Shown one piece after another: positions 1 to 13,392 of a stretch of 64,000 nt of DNA. The stretch is from Phytophthora quininea. Lineage: Eukaryota; Oomycota; Peronosporomycetes; Peronosporales; Peronosporaceae. The notes under the pieces were generated by a model. It ran no database searches and was not told the DNA's origin. It was given only the letters and a program-made list of their open reading frames with translations. A program made the position numbers and the translations under genes. The DNA lies in assembly GCA_011947345.1 (NCBI GenBank), contig JAAVTG010000128.1:39050-103049 (forward strand), in the 5' to 3' direction. Position 1 is the stretch's first letter. Each line of letters opens with the position of its first letter.

Positions 1-882
1 TCCGAGTCGTCGCCGACGCTTCTCGAAACGATCGCCACAGTCAAAGACGTTGACGCCCGCAAGCACGCTTGATGATTTCCGCCGCTCTTGGCTCCCATCT
101 ACCGCGACGCAAGTGCCTGCCGAGTCGATTTCGTGGCGCTGGAGTGTTTGATCAGCTTTCTGCCAGCACCGGGCCCAGATGGCCACACGTCCGACAGCTG
201 GACCGCGGGGTTTGTGGGCCGTGGCGGGTCGCTTGCGCGATGTCGCGACGAGAGCGCGAGCGGCACCAAGACGCTCTTGAGGTGCTGGGCTCGCTTGCAG
301 ATTTGCTCGAGATGCCGGGGATAATCCACGCCGAAAATGCAGCGGCGTTACCCCCATCCACCGAGGATTGAGAGGTGTCGATCTGCCGATGGACACTGAA
401 AGCTGCCGGTGTCGGTCGTGGTTGTCCACTTCTAGTACAGCGGCGAGCACAACAGCAGTTTTACAAATACATTCGGACACCGGTTGCTAAGGAAAAAAGA
501 AATTCGGTGTCTCTACGTTCGTACGAGTTGCTGTCCGATTGTCGGCGCGTTGGCTCTCGAACCATCCTGACGTGGTCATGCTCGACATGAGATGGTGGCC
601 ACACTTTTTGGTCGGGGCTGTTATCTCGAGCCAAGTTGGAAGTAACAAGGCGACATGATTTCACTCTGCTGCTGCGGAACGGCAGGTGTGCGAAGGAGCC
701 ACTGGCGCACGCGTTGGCAACGTTGCGAGCAGCGGAAGAACCTTCACATCAGCAGCGACATACGCTGCGAGTCGCACGAACACAGGCCGAATGCTGTGCG
801 TGCCGCACGCCATGATCGACCGCTTTTCCTGCTCGAAACACAACGTTCTTTTGGTCGTGATACTTTTTTCATGGAGTATCCA
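1..882. other. No recognisable gene
   Basis: Several short open frames occur on both strands, the longest about 105 codons, but none shows a repeat, motif or signal peptide that I recognise. Composition is more GC-rich in the first 350 bases than in the rest, which may mark the edge of a decayed element. I see no terminal repeats here. Confidence 0.4.
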
Positions 883-3800
883 CTACAACAGCCTCAAAAC
901 CCACGGAACGAGAAGCAGTGCAGGTCGACGCTGGAAGAACTTACTTCCAAAGCAAGCCCCGTTCTCCAGTAGCAACGCTACAACATCGTAATGATCCCGA
1001 GACAGAGCTGCCACGAGCGGTCTCGCACCTGCAAGGTTCGCCAACCTCACATCTGCACCACACACCAGCAGTAACTTTGCAACAGCAGTATGGCCATTCA
1101 GAGCCGCCCAAAAGAGCGGACTATTGCCGTACTCGTCTTGGAAATCAATCGTCGCCCCCGCAGCTATAAGAATTTCAACAGCGGCGACGTGCCCCATCTC
1201 GCTTGCAACTCGCAACGCAGTGGCTTTTTGAGGACCGACAGTGCTGACATCCGCCCCATTTAGAAGCGCTGCGACGATATCGGCGTCCCCTTCCACGCTG
1301 CGTTCAAGAGCGGAATGCCTCCATTTTTATTCGCTAAAGTCACAGACGCACCTCGCTCCAGCAAGAGCTCGACCATCGCCGCATCTCCACCCAAGATCGC
1401 CACCATGAGTGGACTGTTGCCAAGTTCATCGACCAAATCAATTGCTGCACCAAAGTCAACGAGAACTTTGGCAGCTTCGAGTTTCCCCAACTCGGACGCA
1501 AGTCGCAGAGCAGTAGCTCGGCTTGGTCCTTGGTAATCAATGCTCACTCCTTGTCTAAGTAGGAACACAATAGCATCGACATTGTCGGTGACGGCAGCGG
1601 TCATCAGCGGTGTCATACCTGCGGTGTTGGCCACGTTGAGTGATGCTCCGCTTTCAAGTAGCATCTCCAGAATCGCCATGTTACCACCTGTAATACTGAA
1701 CAGGAGTGGTGTGTTGCCCAACGCATCCTGCAGATCAACCGACGCGCCGTTTGCTGAGAGCAATGCTGCGATGTCGTAGTGACCTCCTTGGGCAGCATAC
1801 GACAGGGGCTATGGCCTTCTTTGTCTTGCAAATCGACCGCCGCACCGGATTCAACGAGGCGTTGCACTGCTTCGAGCTTCCCAGCGAAAGCTGCGACGTG
1901 GAGCACCGTGACTCCGTTGGGGTCTTGCTGGTCGACTTGAGCCTTGTCAGCAGCAACGGAATCAGTTCGACTCGATCATGCGTCACAGCCAACATCAACG
2001 GCGTCGCGTCCGCATTGTTAACCACGTCCGTTGCTGCTCCGCTTTCAAGCAGAAGCTTTACGATATCTGATGACCATTTTGGACAGATGCAGCGAGAGGG
2101 GTATAGCCATCTTCATCAGATAAATCAAGAGCAGCACCGTGATCAATGAGGAGCTGAACAACATCAAATGCTTCTACGTCGCAAGCCATTCGAAGAGCAG
2201 TGAGTCGGCCAGGACCTTCCAGGTCTACGGCGGCTCCTTTTTCAAGTAGCACGGCAACGACATCCACGTGGCCTTTGACTGCAGCTGCCATCAGTGGAGT
2301 CACCTTGCTGTTGTTGCTCAAATCCACGGATGCGCCATGTTCCATTAGAAAAGTGGCTAACAAAGTGAAACCAAAGCTAGCTGCTCCGATAAGCGGAGTG
2401 TCGCCGTTGTTATCTCCCAAGTCGATGCTAGCACCAAACTCAAGAAGGAGTTCTGGAATGTCGCGTCGCTCTTCCACACAAGCAATCACTAAAGCTGTAG
2501 TGCCTTCCACTCCCTTCTCATCAACATTTGCACCTCGCTCCAGCAGCAGCTTTATCATTTCAAAATGTGAGTTTGCTGTCGCGCAGTGCAAAAGTGACAT
2601 ACCCTGAAGGTTTGAAACCCCAATAGACGCTCCTCTGTCGAGTAGTAACTTCACCATAGCTAACTGACTCGTCTTAACAGCCAGCATCAATGGAGTGTTG
2701 CCCTTTCATCCAATAAGTCGGTAGCTGCTCCATGCTGAAGCAGTAACTGGACTACATCGCTGTGTTCATTCACTACAGCCATCATCAACGGACTTGCGCC
2801 ATTATTGTTAGTCAAATTCGCAGACGCACCACATTCCAACAGGAATTTTGCAACGGGATAGTGCCCACTATCCGCAGCGCGAGACAACGACGAGTTCCCT
2901 TCGTCATCGGCCAAATCGAAGGCCGCTCCGTGCTCCACTAGCACTCTTACGACATCTTGGTGCCCAAACTCGGCTGCAGCTCTCAATGCCGTCGCGCCAT
3001 TCGGACCCGCTCTGTCGATATCATCAACCTTATCCAGAAGGACGGAGAGAATAGAAGTGTTGCCGTGCACCGAGGCGTACATGAGCGGGGTCACACCGAC
3101 ATTATTCGCCATGTCAACAGAAGCGCCTCTTTCGAGCAACAAGTTTACCACATCATCGTGGCCGCTCATGCTAGCATTCATGAAAGCATTATCCCCGTTT
3201 TCATCTTGCAAGTCGATAGCAGCCCCACTATCCAGCAGCACGCGGACATCATCTAGCTGCCCCTGCGAGCAAGCGAAATGCAAAGCAGTGACTCCGTTGG
3301 GTATTCCGCGATTCACATCCGCTCCTTTTGGATCAGTAACTTGATGATATCCGTGTGGCCAGCAACGGCCGCAGTAAAAGCGGCGTCCAGCCTCGACTGT
3401 CCGTCATGTTTACTGCCTCTGTGCTCTTTAAAAGAGACTCGACAAGTTTTAATTTGCCTTGCTCGCATGCGATCCGTAGAGCTGTGTCACCGTTTCGATG
3501 CTTCTGGTCGATTTCCGTGGCAATACTCTCCGTCGAATGGTCCGATGACACGTCTTGCGCTAAGTTACCAAGTTCCTGAGCGGGATCTTCCATCTTCGGC
3601 TCAACCCGTTCGTAGATCAGCTGAACAAACTCTGGGTACCCACTAAAATATGCCACCGTCAGTGGCGGCCAATTCATGTAGTCTCCGCACAAATTAATGT
3701 CTGCTCCGTTGTCTAAGAGGATCCGAACGACCTCCAATCGCTTGTGCCAAACGGCAGTCAGTAGCGCCGTGCTTCCACTTGGTAGACGTCTATCAATTTG

Positions 3801-6369
3801 AGCGCCTTGGTTGTAAAGGAACTGAACGATATTGGAGAAACCCAGTTGTGCTGCTGTGATCAACGGAGTGTAGCCGTCGTTGTCTGCCAATTCAATGTCG
3901 GCCCCACCATGGACGAGAGCCATCGCTACCTCATATTGACCGTGCTCGCACGCAGTATTCAGAGCGGTCGCTCCGTTGGGTTGCTGCTTGTCGACCTCTG
4001 CCCCCAAGGTAAGTAACGTCTCCACCACATCTAAATGCCCTCGCTCGGCAGCTCTCATCAACGGTGTCCAACCATCGATACTCGCCAAATCTGTCGCTGC
4101 TCCAAGGTCTACGAGAAGTTTTACAGCATCTGCACTCCCTTGATTGCCGCCCAGACAAGCGGGCTCTTATGTTCGTCGCCTTCTGAATCCAATTCAGCGC
4201 CGTATTTCACGAGAGACTCGATAGCGTCGACGTTCCCATTTTGAGACGCTGCAGTAAGTGCCGTACCTCCATTAACCGCTTGTTTGGTAACATCCGCTCC
4301 CTTTTCCAGAAGTATCTCGACCGCGTTTGAATTTCCCGTGGCTGACGCAGCCATGAGTGGCGTCAGCCCCACCTTGTCTGCTGCATCAACTTCTGCACCA
4401 CTTGCTGTCAACAACTTGACCATCCCAACGTCGCCGTTTATTGCACCAGTCAACAGAGGTGTTCGACCATCCTTGTTTGGTTTATCTACAGAAGCTGCGT
4501 GCTGAATGAGCACACGGGCCGCCGCAAGATTTTCGGAATCACTTGCGATAAAGAGAGCGGTTCGCCCCATAAAATCCTGCTTGTCAATATTTGCTCCGTT
4601 CTTGATCAGCAGTTCCACCACCTCAGCGTTACCGCCCATCACTGAAAACAATAACGGAGTGCAGCTTTCGTTGCTCATTTCGTTGACTGATGCTCCATGG
4701 TCCAGCAATAATGCCACGAGATCAGCACGACCAGACCCAGCTGCAAGCATGAGTGCGTTAATGCCATCCCGGTCTTGGGCGTCCACTGCTGCCCCATGCT
4801 CGAGAATCGTTTCCACTACCTGGCGCGGGTCTGCGTTTTCGTCTGTAATCAGACCCATTTTGATCAAAGCTGCTACTACTTCGGCGTTGCTGGACGAAAT
4901 GCCTTTGATGAGGGCTGTTTGGCCGCAGGTATCCTTCAAATTTAGTGATGCACCATGGGATAACAACAAGCTTAACACAGTTTCATCACCACGGAGCGCA
5001 GCATTCATGAGCGGTGTAGCGTCTTCATTATTTGTAGAATCCACGACTGCGCCTCGATTCAGAAGCAATTCCACAACCGCAGAGTGACCTTTTGAGCCGC
5101 CATCATCAAAGCAGAATTACCCTCCGTATCCGACAAGTCAATTGCTGCGCCACGATCCAACAGCAGCTCCACCACTTCTAGTTGTCCTGTTTCGCTGGCC
5201 AGCCGCAACGCCGTACACCCAACACGACCTCTTTGGTCAATGTTGGCTCCGTGTTGCAGCAATATCGGCAGCATACCGACATGGCCGCGAATGGAAGCAA
5301 CCATCAACGGGGTGAAGCCTTCATCGTTTACTTTGTTAGCATCAGCGCCACCTTCCAGGAGAATCGCCACCGCAGGTTCCTGACCATTGTAAACAGCCCA
5401 CCAGAGAGAACTCTTCCCCTCCTTGTCCACCAAGTCAACCGAGGCCCCTTTATCCAGCAACAGCTTCACCACATCAGCTTGACCGACCATCGCAGCGGCC
5501 ACAAGTGGGGTCGCTCCTCGGATGTTCGCCACTTCCAGCGAAGCCCCGTGTCCCACCAAGAGCTCCGCAATCCTTACATGTCCAAAATTCGCAGCGAAGA
5601 GAAGAGGAGTGTTTCCCTCATTGTCTAGCGCGTCGATCGTTGCTCCATGTTCCAGCAGAACCTTGAGAACGTCTTCCCTCCCAAACTCGCAAGCCATTCT
5701 TAACGCCGTAGCTTCAAACTTGACACGTTCATCCACAGCAGCCCCACAGACTAGCAACATCTTCACCACATCAACATGGCCCTCCCCTGAAGCAGCTGCA
5801 AGTGCGGTAAACCCAGTGTTGTTACATGAATCCACATCTCCACCGTTCATGGCTAGGAACTCCACAACATCGGCGTGATTCTTCACAGCAGCCCAGAACA
5901 GAGGATTGTTGGCATCTGTGTCCAATGTGTTAACGGAGGCTCCGTCCTCAACAAGGAGCTTCACAGCTTCCAAGTGTCCTGTTTGACTAGCCGCCCGGAG
6001 AGCTGCGGATTTGCTGCTGGCGTCTGCTCCATGCTGTAGCAGTAGCCTCACCACGTCCACGTAGCCGTTCAAAGCAGCACCAACCAAAGGAGTGACTCCA
6101 TCGTCATTGGCAACGTCCACTGACGCGCCGTTTTCCAACAAGAAATGGACGACATCCACGTGGCCGTTTACACTCGCTTGAAGCAAGGGAGTACTGCCCT
6201 CCTTATCTCGACAATTGACTGGAACGCCTCGCTGGACGAGGCTTTTGACGGCGTCGAGTCGTCCGTCGGCACTGACTGAACAGAGAAAGACGTCGAGGTG
6301 ATTGGCTGCAGCTACAGGACTCGAGGGGAAGCTCTCGGCATCAGGCTCGTCCAGAACGTGGCTTGACAT
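883..6369 (-). CDS. Giant ankyrin-repeat protein (ank1), frame broken nine times
   Basis: About 1,830 codons of almost uninterrupted 33-residue ankyrin repeats (pattern TPLxxAAxxGHxxVVxLLLxxGA), roughly 50 copies. I start it at the first ATG, 6369; the upstream open frame only has a TTG. A short acidic leader without a signal peptide precedes the repeats, so an intracellular scaffold or adaptor is expected (family knowledge). The frame shifts near 5091, 4140, 3377, 3327, 2705, 2062, 1938, 1806 and 1290. In each case the repeat phase is restored by adding one base, usually in an A or C run. Around 3540-3650 a non-ankyrin spacer separates two repeat blocks and recurs in ank2 and ank4. The last 20 or so residues are not repeat. 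The gene may be intact in the organism; as written it is not translatable. Head-to-head neighbour of ank2. Confidence 0.85.
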
Positions 6370-6474
6370 CCTGCACGAAGAAACTTGAAGAATGAGCCGG
6401 GGGACTACAAGTGTAGCCAATGAAGACTGGGACTGCAACGTACCCTACGGCATGGCCAAAGCAAATCGAATCCG
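6370..6474. promoter_or_regulatory. Very short divergent intergenic region between ank1 and ank2
   Basis: Only 105 bp separate the inferred ATG codons of ank1 (6369, minus) and ank2 (6475, plus), so any promoters and 5' leaders must be shared or overlap. I see no clear TATA box. The role is inferred from position only, and either start codon could be wrong. Confidence 0.4.
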
Positions 6475-8833
6475 ATGGCGTTGCTGGAAGAGCTACGAGC
6501 TGCTGTTGGACGAGGAGACATGGAAGCTGTTCGATGCCTGGTGAGGACCAGTTTAGAAGATGCCGATGGAGTTTCGTTGCTGCCTCTTGCGGCCACTGGG
6601 ATGTGGTTGAGTTCTTGTTAGAACGTGATGTGGACGTCGACGCCAAGGATGAGGAAGGACGGTTTGCGCTATGGTATGCTGCTGCGGAAGGGAATTCGGA
6701 GATGATTAAATTTCTGGAAGCCCGTGGCAGTCAATGCCTTGACGGGGAGAACGCCAGGGGTCGACCCCATTGATGGTAGCAGCCCATGATGGACACGCTG
6801 ACGTGGTGACTTTGTTATTGCAGCGTGGAGCTAACGTTGACAAGCAAAATGCCGAAGGAGACACCGCACTGATGGCTGCTGCACTAAACGGACATTCTGA
6901 GATGGCGACGTTGTTGATACAGCATGGAGCAAGCGTTGATCAGCAACGTTCCGAGGGATATACGGCTCTGCTGATTGCGAGTGTCCAGGGCTGTATTGAA
7001 GTGGTTCGAGTTCTTATTGAAAATGGTGCGCTCGTCGACGTGGAAAACGACTCTGGATTGACGCCACTGATGGCTGTTTCTCAAGATGGAAATTCTAACG
7101 GAGTCGAGTTATTGGTCAAGCATGGTGCAAGCGTCAACAAGCAGCGTGATAATGGCGATAGCGCTCTCTTCATCGCAAGTTCGCATGGCTGTATTGATGT
7201 AGCTCGAGTTCTCATCGACAATGGTGCTTTCACTGACTTGGCAGATAACGAGGGGTTTACGCCACTGATGGCTGCTTCTCAAGAAGGATATCACGGTGTC
7301 GTGGCGTTGCTCCTAGAACATGGAGCAGACATCGACCGGCAAGTGCCGGGTGGATTTACTGCTCTGGTCTTGGGCTGTTTGAATGGCCACGTTGGCATTG
7401 CTCAACTTCTCATCGAGAATGGTGCTACCGTCGACTTGCCAGACAATTCTGGGTTTACGCCACTGATGGCAGCTTCTCAAGAGGGACACATGGACGTGGT
7501 GGCGTTATTGGTGCGGTATGGAACAAGCGTTGATCAGCAAAATTCTAATGGGAGTACAGCCCTACGTATACCATGTTGGAATGGCCACACTGACATTGTC
7601 AGAGTTCTGATCGAGTATAACGCTTCCATCGAATCAGCAACTAAGGTTAGATTTACCCCACTAATGTCTGCCTCCCATAGAGGACATGCAGACGTAGTGG
7701 AACTTCTTCTTAAAAGTGGGGCTCAGTGTGATGCTACCAACACAGATGGTTGGACTTCGCTGATGTGGGCCGCAGAACGAGGTCACATTCAGAGATAGAT
7801 GCTTTACTGCAGGCAGGAGTCCGTATCGACAAGCAGCTTCCTAACGGGGCGTCCGCTTTGGATATCGCGTGTGAACATGACCAATTTGCAGCTGCAGAGG
7901 CTTTGATAAACAGTGGAGCGGATCTCGAACTAGCTGACGACGAAGGATACATACCATTGATCACAGCAGCGCAGTTGGGGTTTTCTGAGATCGTCCAGCT
8001 TTTATACAACCACGGAGCTCACCTGGATAAACGATTGCCCAGTGGAAGTACTGCTTTAATCACTGCAACGTGGCACAGGAGACTTGAAGTCGTGCGGATC
8101 CTCGTAGATAAAGGGGCAGATATGACATTATGCGGAGGCTTCATGGGCTGGCCAGCTCTGCTTGTAGCAGCTTTCAGTGGGTTTACAGAGCTTGTGCAGC
8201 TCATTTACGAGCGAGCTTGGCAGTCACAAATGGGAGAACAGACGATTTTTTCTTGTTTGATGCTTCAAGAACGCGAACGGGCCAAGTCCCAAGCTCAAAG
8301 ATTGATCAAAAGCGTCGAAACGGAGACACAACGCTGCGGATTGCTTGTGAAATGGGTGATCTGAAACGAGTCGAGGTGTTGCTGAAGACCTCCGAGGCTG
8401 TGAATATTCCCGATCGCGATGGAGACACACCACTGATAACTGCAGCATCGTCTGGCTTCTATTCAACAGTGGAGCTCCTTCTGAATCGAGGCGCTGATAT
8501 TAATCAGTGTGGATGGAATGGATGTTCTGCTCTTGCTTTAGCGAGTGGGGCTGGTCATTTGAGCACCGCAAAAGTGTTAATCGTACGCGGCGCCAACTTG
8601 GATGTCAAAGACAACGACGGTAGCACCGCTCTCATGGAGGCAGCTGCAAATGGCCATGTTGACATCGTCCGCTTGATCCTCGAACGTGGAGCATCGGTGG
8701 ATTTAACGAACGACGAGGGTGAGACTGCGCTCATGCGGGCGAGAAGAACGGTCACACCGATGTGGCAGCAGTGCTGCACGAATACAATGCTTCAACCTCA
8801 GTTGCTATCACGACAACAACAATGGACGAGTAG
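6475..8833 (+). CDS. Ankyrin-repeat protein (ank2), frame broken five times
   Basis: About 786 codons with some 22 ankyrin repeats. The ATG at 6475 opens a frame starting MALLEELRAAVGRGDMEAV, a typical capping helix, and continues into the first repeat after a one-base loss near 6570. Further one-base losses lie near 6765, 7790, 8218 and 8742. After the last one the frame ends at TAG 8831-8833 with a short polar tail. The block from about 7750 to 8400 matches a module of ank1 and ank4: a repeat ending LIYER, then a spacer, then IDQKxRNGDT. There is no signal peptide or membrane segment. It is convergent with ank3, 103 bp away. It probably acts in intracellular protein binding; the partner is unknown. 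Confidence 0.85.
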
Positions 8834-8936
8834 TACGAGGAAGAAGCTGGGAAGTTTGCTCTGCTACTGGCAAAGGGTGTATAGTTAGCTAGCTTGGGTC
8901 TTGCAAAAAAACAACCGCGCACGAAAGCCGTGGGTC

Positions 8937-10186
8937 TCAGTTGATGCACAGGCAATCCAGAGTTTCGACCTGGTTACTTCGTTCTGTTCGCGTTAAAATT
9001 CCCATAGCGATAGGCAAAGCTTTGACGCGATCTAGCCCCACGTCGGTTAACCTCCCTTGTAGCAAATCCATTAGATCGCCATGACCCGAACGAAAAACAA
9101 CCGTTAGCGGCGTCCAGCCTGCGTGGTTTGGCAAATTCACTGTCGCGCCGTTTTCGAGCAATAGCTTGACGAGTGGTAGGTGGCCATTATGAGCAGCCCA
9201 GAGGAGAACACTGTTTCCATCATCGTCACGAGCGTCAACATCCGCGCCATTGTCAAGTAACATTTTCACAGCGTCAAGCTTTCCAGCTTCCGACGCAGCT
9301 CGCAATGCGGTGGCTCCTCTTGGTCCCTGCTTGTCAACGTTCGCTCCGTTTTGCAGCAGTAAGTTTACGATGTTCATGTAGCCTCCGAGAGCAGCGGCAA
9401 TCAGTGGAGTCACTGCTGCGTGGTTAGTAAGGTCTACTGAGGCACCGTTATCTAGGAGAAATTCCACGATTTCAATCCTGCCATTATTTGCAGCCCACAG
9501 AAGCGGACTGTTCCCGTCGTCGTCAGACAAATCAAAATCTGCGCCACGAACGGTTAAAATCTCCAGAATGTCAAACCGCTCGACTTCGCTGGCAATTCGA
9601 AGAGCAGTGCCACCACCAGGACCTTGCAGATCCACATTTGCCCCATTGTTTAACAATATTTCGACCACTTCGCTGTGGCCACCACCCGCTGCGACCATCA
9701 ACGGCGTCCACCCGAAATCGTTTACCAAGTCCACGGAAGCCCCACTCTTTAATAACAAATTTGTTAATGAAAGAAGTCCATTCCCAGAACACCACAACAA
9801 GGAACTATTGCCATCTGCATCCAACAAATCAACATTCGCTCCATAGTTCAGCAAGAGTTCCACAATGTCGAGGCGTTCAAGCTCGCACGCGACTCGAAGC
9901 GCAGCCACTCCGTTGGACGTAGAACGTTGGGGTCTGCTCCATTCTTGAGCAGTTGCAGCACCGAATCGACTTGGTTGTTGATGATAGCTGCCGTCAACAT
10001 TGTAGAATCAGCGATTTCTTGGCCACCAAGGTGAATAGCGTCAACTTCGCCGAAATGTTTTCCTGTGATGTAGTGTTGGGTTTCACTTGTCATCGTTAGA
10101 GCAAATTCCGAAGTGAACTCGAAGACATTTGGTCTAATCGATTTTGAAGCCGCAGCCATTCTTGTGCTTGTTGATAGCCGAAGCAT
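8937..10186 (-). CDS. Ankyrin-repeat protein (ank3), one frameshift
   Basis: About 416 codons. The ATG at 10186 starts a roughly 60-residue non-repeat leader, followed by about ten ankyrin repeats rich in NGANVDLxDDDGNSxLLWAA. A single one-base loss at about 9918 (ACGGAGTGG where a further G restores frame) separates the leader from the repeat block. The C-terminus after 9070 is about 40 residues of non-repeat sequence ending CLCIN. This is the least damaged of the four ankyrin genes. No signal peptide or enzymatic domain is visible. Confidence 0.85.
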
Positions 10187-10822
10187 GATATCTGTACGTA
10201 GTTGTGACGTGAGTAGGAGAAGACATGGAGGTCAAGCGTGGGTACAGCCTTGACGACGTGAAAAGAGAAGCATGGGTTGTATTGTACTGTGGCTCAAACG
10301 TACTCCGCAGCTTCGTTAAACCGTTGCGTTGTACAGACTGGTTAGATACGGCGCGATACGTGTCCGGCGCGATGAAGAGCCCGCGTCTAACACGATGTTT
10401 CGAGCGTTGAAGACTATGTGTTCGGCCGTTCCAGCGTCGTCATACCGGATTCGTTGGTCGTTCCGTGAACGATAGAGCTCTTGTATTGCTAATGACCATG
10501 CTTGCGATGACCCGAGAAGTACAAGTATCTACATAGAATCAATCGTGAATACGTGTAAATTTGTACAGACTTCAATGATGAATAAATGCACTATAATACA
10601 TGCTGGACGCGGAATGGACGAACGCGATGGCAACGAGCGCTGCCTGGTGAGCCAAAACGAGACGCTGTCTTTAAACAAGGACCAGATGTGCACCCTCCTG
10701 CTTCCAACCGCACCAAACCATGAGTAGAAATGGATAGGATCTTAGCCAGCATTTGAACTCTAAACCCATATGGGACCGTCCTCTGCTGGCGTCCATTTCG
10801 CTAAACGCGCTCTGGGGCTGCA
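10187..10822. other. Divergent intergenic region between ank3 and ank4
   Basis: 636 bp without a convincing coding frame. It must contain the upstream regions of both flanking genes. No repeat or transposon end is visible. Confidence 0.5.
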
Positions 10823-13392
10823 ATGTCAAGTGAGGAGGTCGAGTCCGAGTCGATGAACACCGTCAATACTGAAGGTCAAGGGGAACCGACGCTGCTGGTC
10901 GCCTGTCAAGAAGGAGACATGGAGCAAGTCGCTTCTCTGCTGCTAACCACCGAGAATATTGACCTACCTGATAGTAGTGGCTGGACACCACTTCTTGCTG
11001 CCGTTGTGAACAATCACCCTGAAAGTCTAAAGTTGCTACTGGACAAGGGAGCTTCATGGGCCAAACACTCTGTCAAGGAATCACAGCCTTGCACTTCGCA
11101 TGCTCTCTCGGACTTGCTGCAAGCGCTAAAATTTTACTGGAAAAGGGTACTACGATTGACATCCAAAGTGAAAAGGGGACTCTCCGCTGATCGCTGCAGC
11201 GGCCACTGGACAAGCTGCAGTTGTGGAACTCTTGCTAAAACATGGAGCGCCTAAAGAGCTGGGGAATAACAATGGGGTGACGGCGCTCATGGTTGCAGTC
11301 GCGAACGAGAAGGTGGCGACGGTGCTGTTGCTGCTTGAAAATGGAGTCAACATTAACCAGCACGGACCTGACGGATCTACTGCTCTTCGAATCGCGTGCG
11401 AGTATGAACTTGTGGGAATGGTAAGAATTCTGATTGAAGGTGGCGCAAAAGTCGACGAGGTGGATGGTGAAGGTACCAGTTCTCTGTTGTGGACTGCTGA
11501 GAACGGTCACACTGCAGTTGTCGAGTTGCTGCTACAACATGGTGCTGCAGTTAACTTGGCTAATCACTCTGGGATGGTGCCTTTGATCGCTGCTGCAGCA
11601 AATGGCCACGCGGAGGTGGTGACTTTATGGAGGTGGTTGCAGTCTGTTGTGGCAGGCTGCTCGGAATGGCCACGTGAATTTGGTTGATCTGCTTTTGGAA
11701 AACAATGCGTCGATTGATTTGTCTAACAGAGGCGGTGTGACGCCACTGATGCCCGCTATCATCGGCAAGCATGACGACGTTATCGAGCTGCTAATGCAGA
11801 AGGGAGCAGATCTTAATCTGCAGAGTTCTCGTGGATGTACTGCTCTGCGGTTTGCGTGTGAGTTTGAGCAGCCATAAGTTGTCAAAAGGTTGCTGGAGGC
11901 TGGCGCGGCAATTGACTTGTCAGACTCTAACGCAGATAGCCCTCTCTTCTGGGCTGCAAGGAATGGCTCGACTAGTTCAATAAAGTTATTGCTGGACAAC
12001 GGCGCCATGCCGACCAATAGCGTCGGGCTGACACTGTTAATGGTGGCCTGCGCAGAGGGACAAATGGATGTTATCATATTGTTGCTGCAGCGTGGAGTAG
12101 ACGTCGACCATCAAAGCCCAAGCGGAGCTGCTGCTCTGGGAATTGCTTGCGAGCTTGGGCGTCTGAGCGCTGTTCGAACCCTTCTGGAGCATGGAGCGGT
12201 GATCGATATTCTGGACGAGCAAGGCAATTCCCGCTTGATTTCGCTGCCCAGGATGGCCACACTGCAGTTGTGGAATTGTTAGTACAACACGGAACTCGAC
12301 TCGACTTGACCAATACTGATGGCTACACTGCATTGATGTTTGCTGTAACCGGTGGCCATCATGAGGTCGTAGTGTTGTTGCTGCAGAAAGGTGCCAAGAG
12401 ACCAGCAAGGTCCTCGAGCAGCGACTGCTTTGCGGATCGCTTGTGAGATTGGTCAGTTGAATCCGGTACGACTTCTCGTGAGCCATGGAGCAGCAATCGA
12501 CTTGCCTGACGATGAAGGCAATATTCCGCTTTTGTGGGTTGTTGAAAAAGGTTATATCGACATCGTATACCTGCTACTGGAGCAGGGGCGTCTGTGGATT
12601 TACCAAACAACAACGGAATTACTCCGTTGATGAGTGCTGCATGGATCGGACATGTTGAGGTACTCACTGTGTTACTTGAGTCAGGAGCAAAGCTAGACTG
12701 CCATGCTCTGAGTGGGGATACCCCGCTGATTAACGCCTGTAAGGCCGGCCAATTGGATGCAGCTCGACTGCTAGTTGACAATGGCGCTGCTATTGGTTTG
12801 CCCGACGTCCAAGACCACGGTCCTCTGTTCTGGGCTATAGAGAAGGTCATACTCCCGTCGTGAAGTTTCTTTGCGAGGTGGCGATGAATGGAGCATCATA
12901 CTCGGTGGATAGAGCAGCCGCTCTTTACGCTGCTTGCAAGTTGGGTCATATCGACGTTGCAAAAGTTCTCGTTGGTTGCGGCACAAGTGTGGACAGTGCA
13001 GACTTGAGTGGTCATGACTCCGTTTTTGTGTGCCGCTAGTACAAACATTTGGATGTGGTAGGGTATTTGCTAGAAAGCGGTGCTTCAATCGACTTGACAT
13101 CAAAAGATGGTGTAACCCCACTGATGATTACTTGCAGAACTGGGAATACGGACGTAGTGAAGCTGCTTTTGAAGAAGGGAGCAAGCGTGGACTTGCAATC
13201 AGCGGATGGAATCACTCCGCTTGTTTCAGCATCGGTTAATGGTCAAGTCGATGCTGTTCAGGCTCTCGTGGAATCCGGTGCGATAGTCGATTTACTGGGC
13301 AGCAAACACGACAACAACAAAACCCCGCTCATGTCGGCAGCAATCCAGGGATACCTCACCATCGTAAAGTTTCTCGTTCAACACGGCGCGAA
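10823..13392 (+). pseudogene. Ankyrin-repeat gene ank4, 5' part, cut by Gypsy
   Basis: The ATG at 10823 opens MSSEEVESESMNTVNTEGQG, then ankyrin repeats begin. Repeats continue to 13392, where the Gypsy LTR starts; the last codons read LVQHGA. One-base losses lie near 11056, 11178, 12240, 12400, 12590, 12850, 13015 and 13043. Two lesions are different in kind: an in-frame TAA at 11875-11877 inside a repeat, and loss of part of a repeat near 11625. The gene resumes at 20228, and removing the element plus one GCGAA copy keeps the frame across the junction. The predicted full product is about 1,440 residues, with some 40 repeats. Confidence 0.85.
13388..13392. repeat. Target-site duplication GCGAA, left copy
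   Basis: GCGAA directly precedes the left LTR and recurs at 20228-20232 directly after the right LTR. Five base pairs is the usual Gypsy duplication. Confidence 0.9.

Noticed and set aside
69..371. GC-rich 100-codon frame near the window start as a gene
   Set aside because: Overlapping frames of similar length exist on both strands, and no start context, motif or repeat supports any of them.
883..6369. Programmed ribosomal frameshifting at AAAGG sites
   Set aside because: Nine or more shifts in one gene, none at a canonical heptamer, and the same kind of break in unrelated elements make this unlikely.
883..13392. Introns as the cause of the frame changes in ankyrin genes
   Set aside because: Repeat phase is kept to the residue across each break, so there is no room for an intron, and no GT...AG pair with a branch site lies there.
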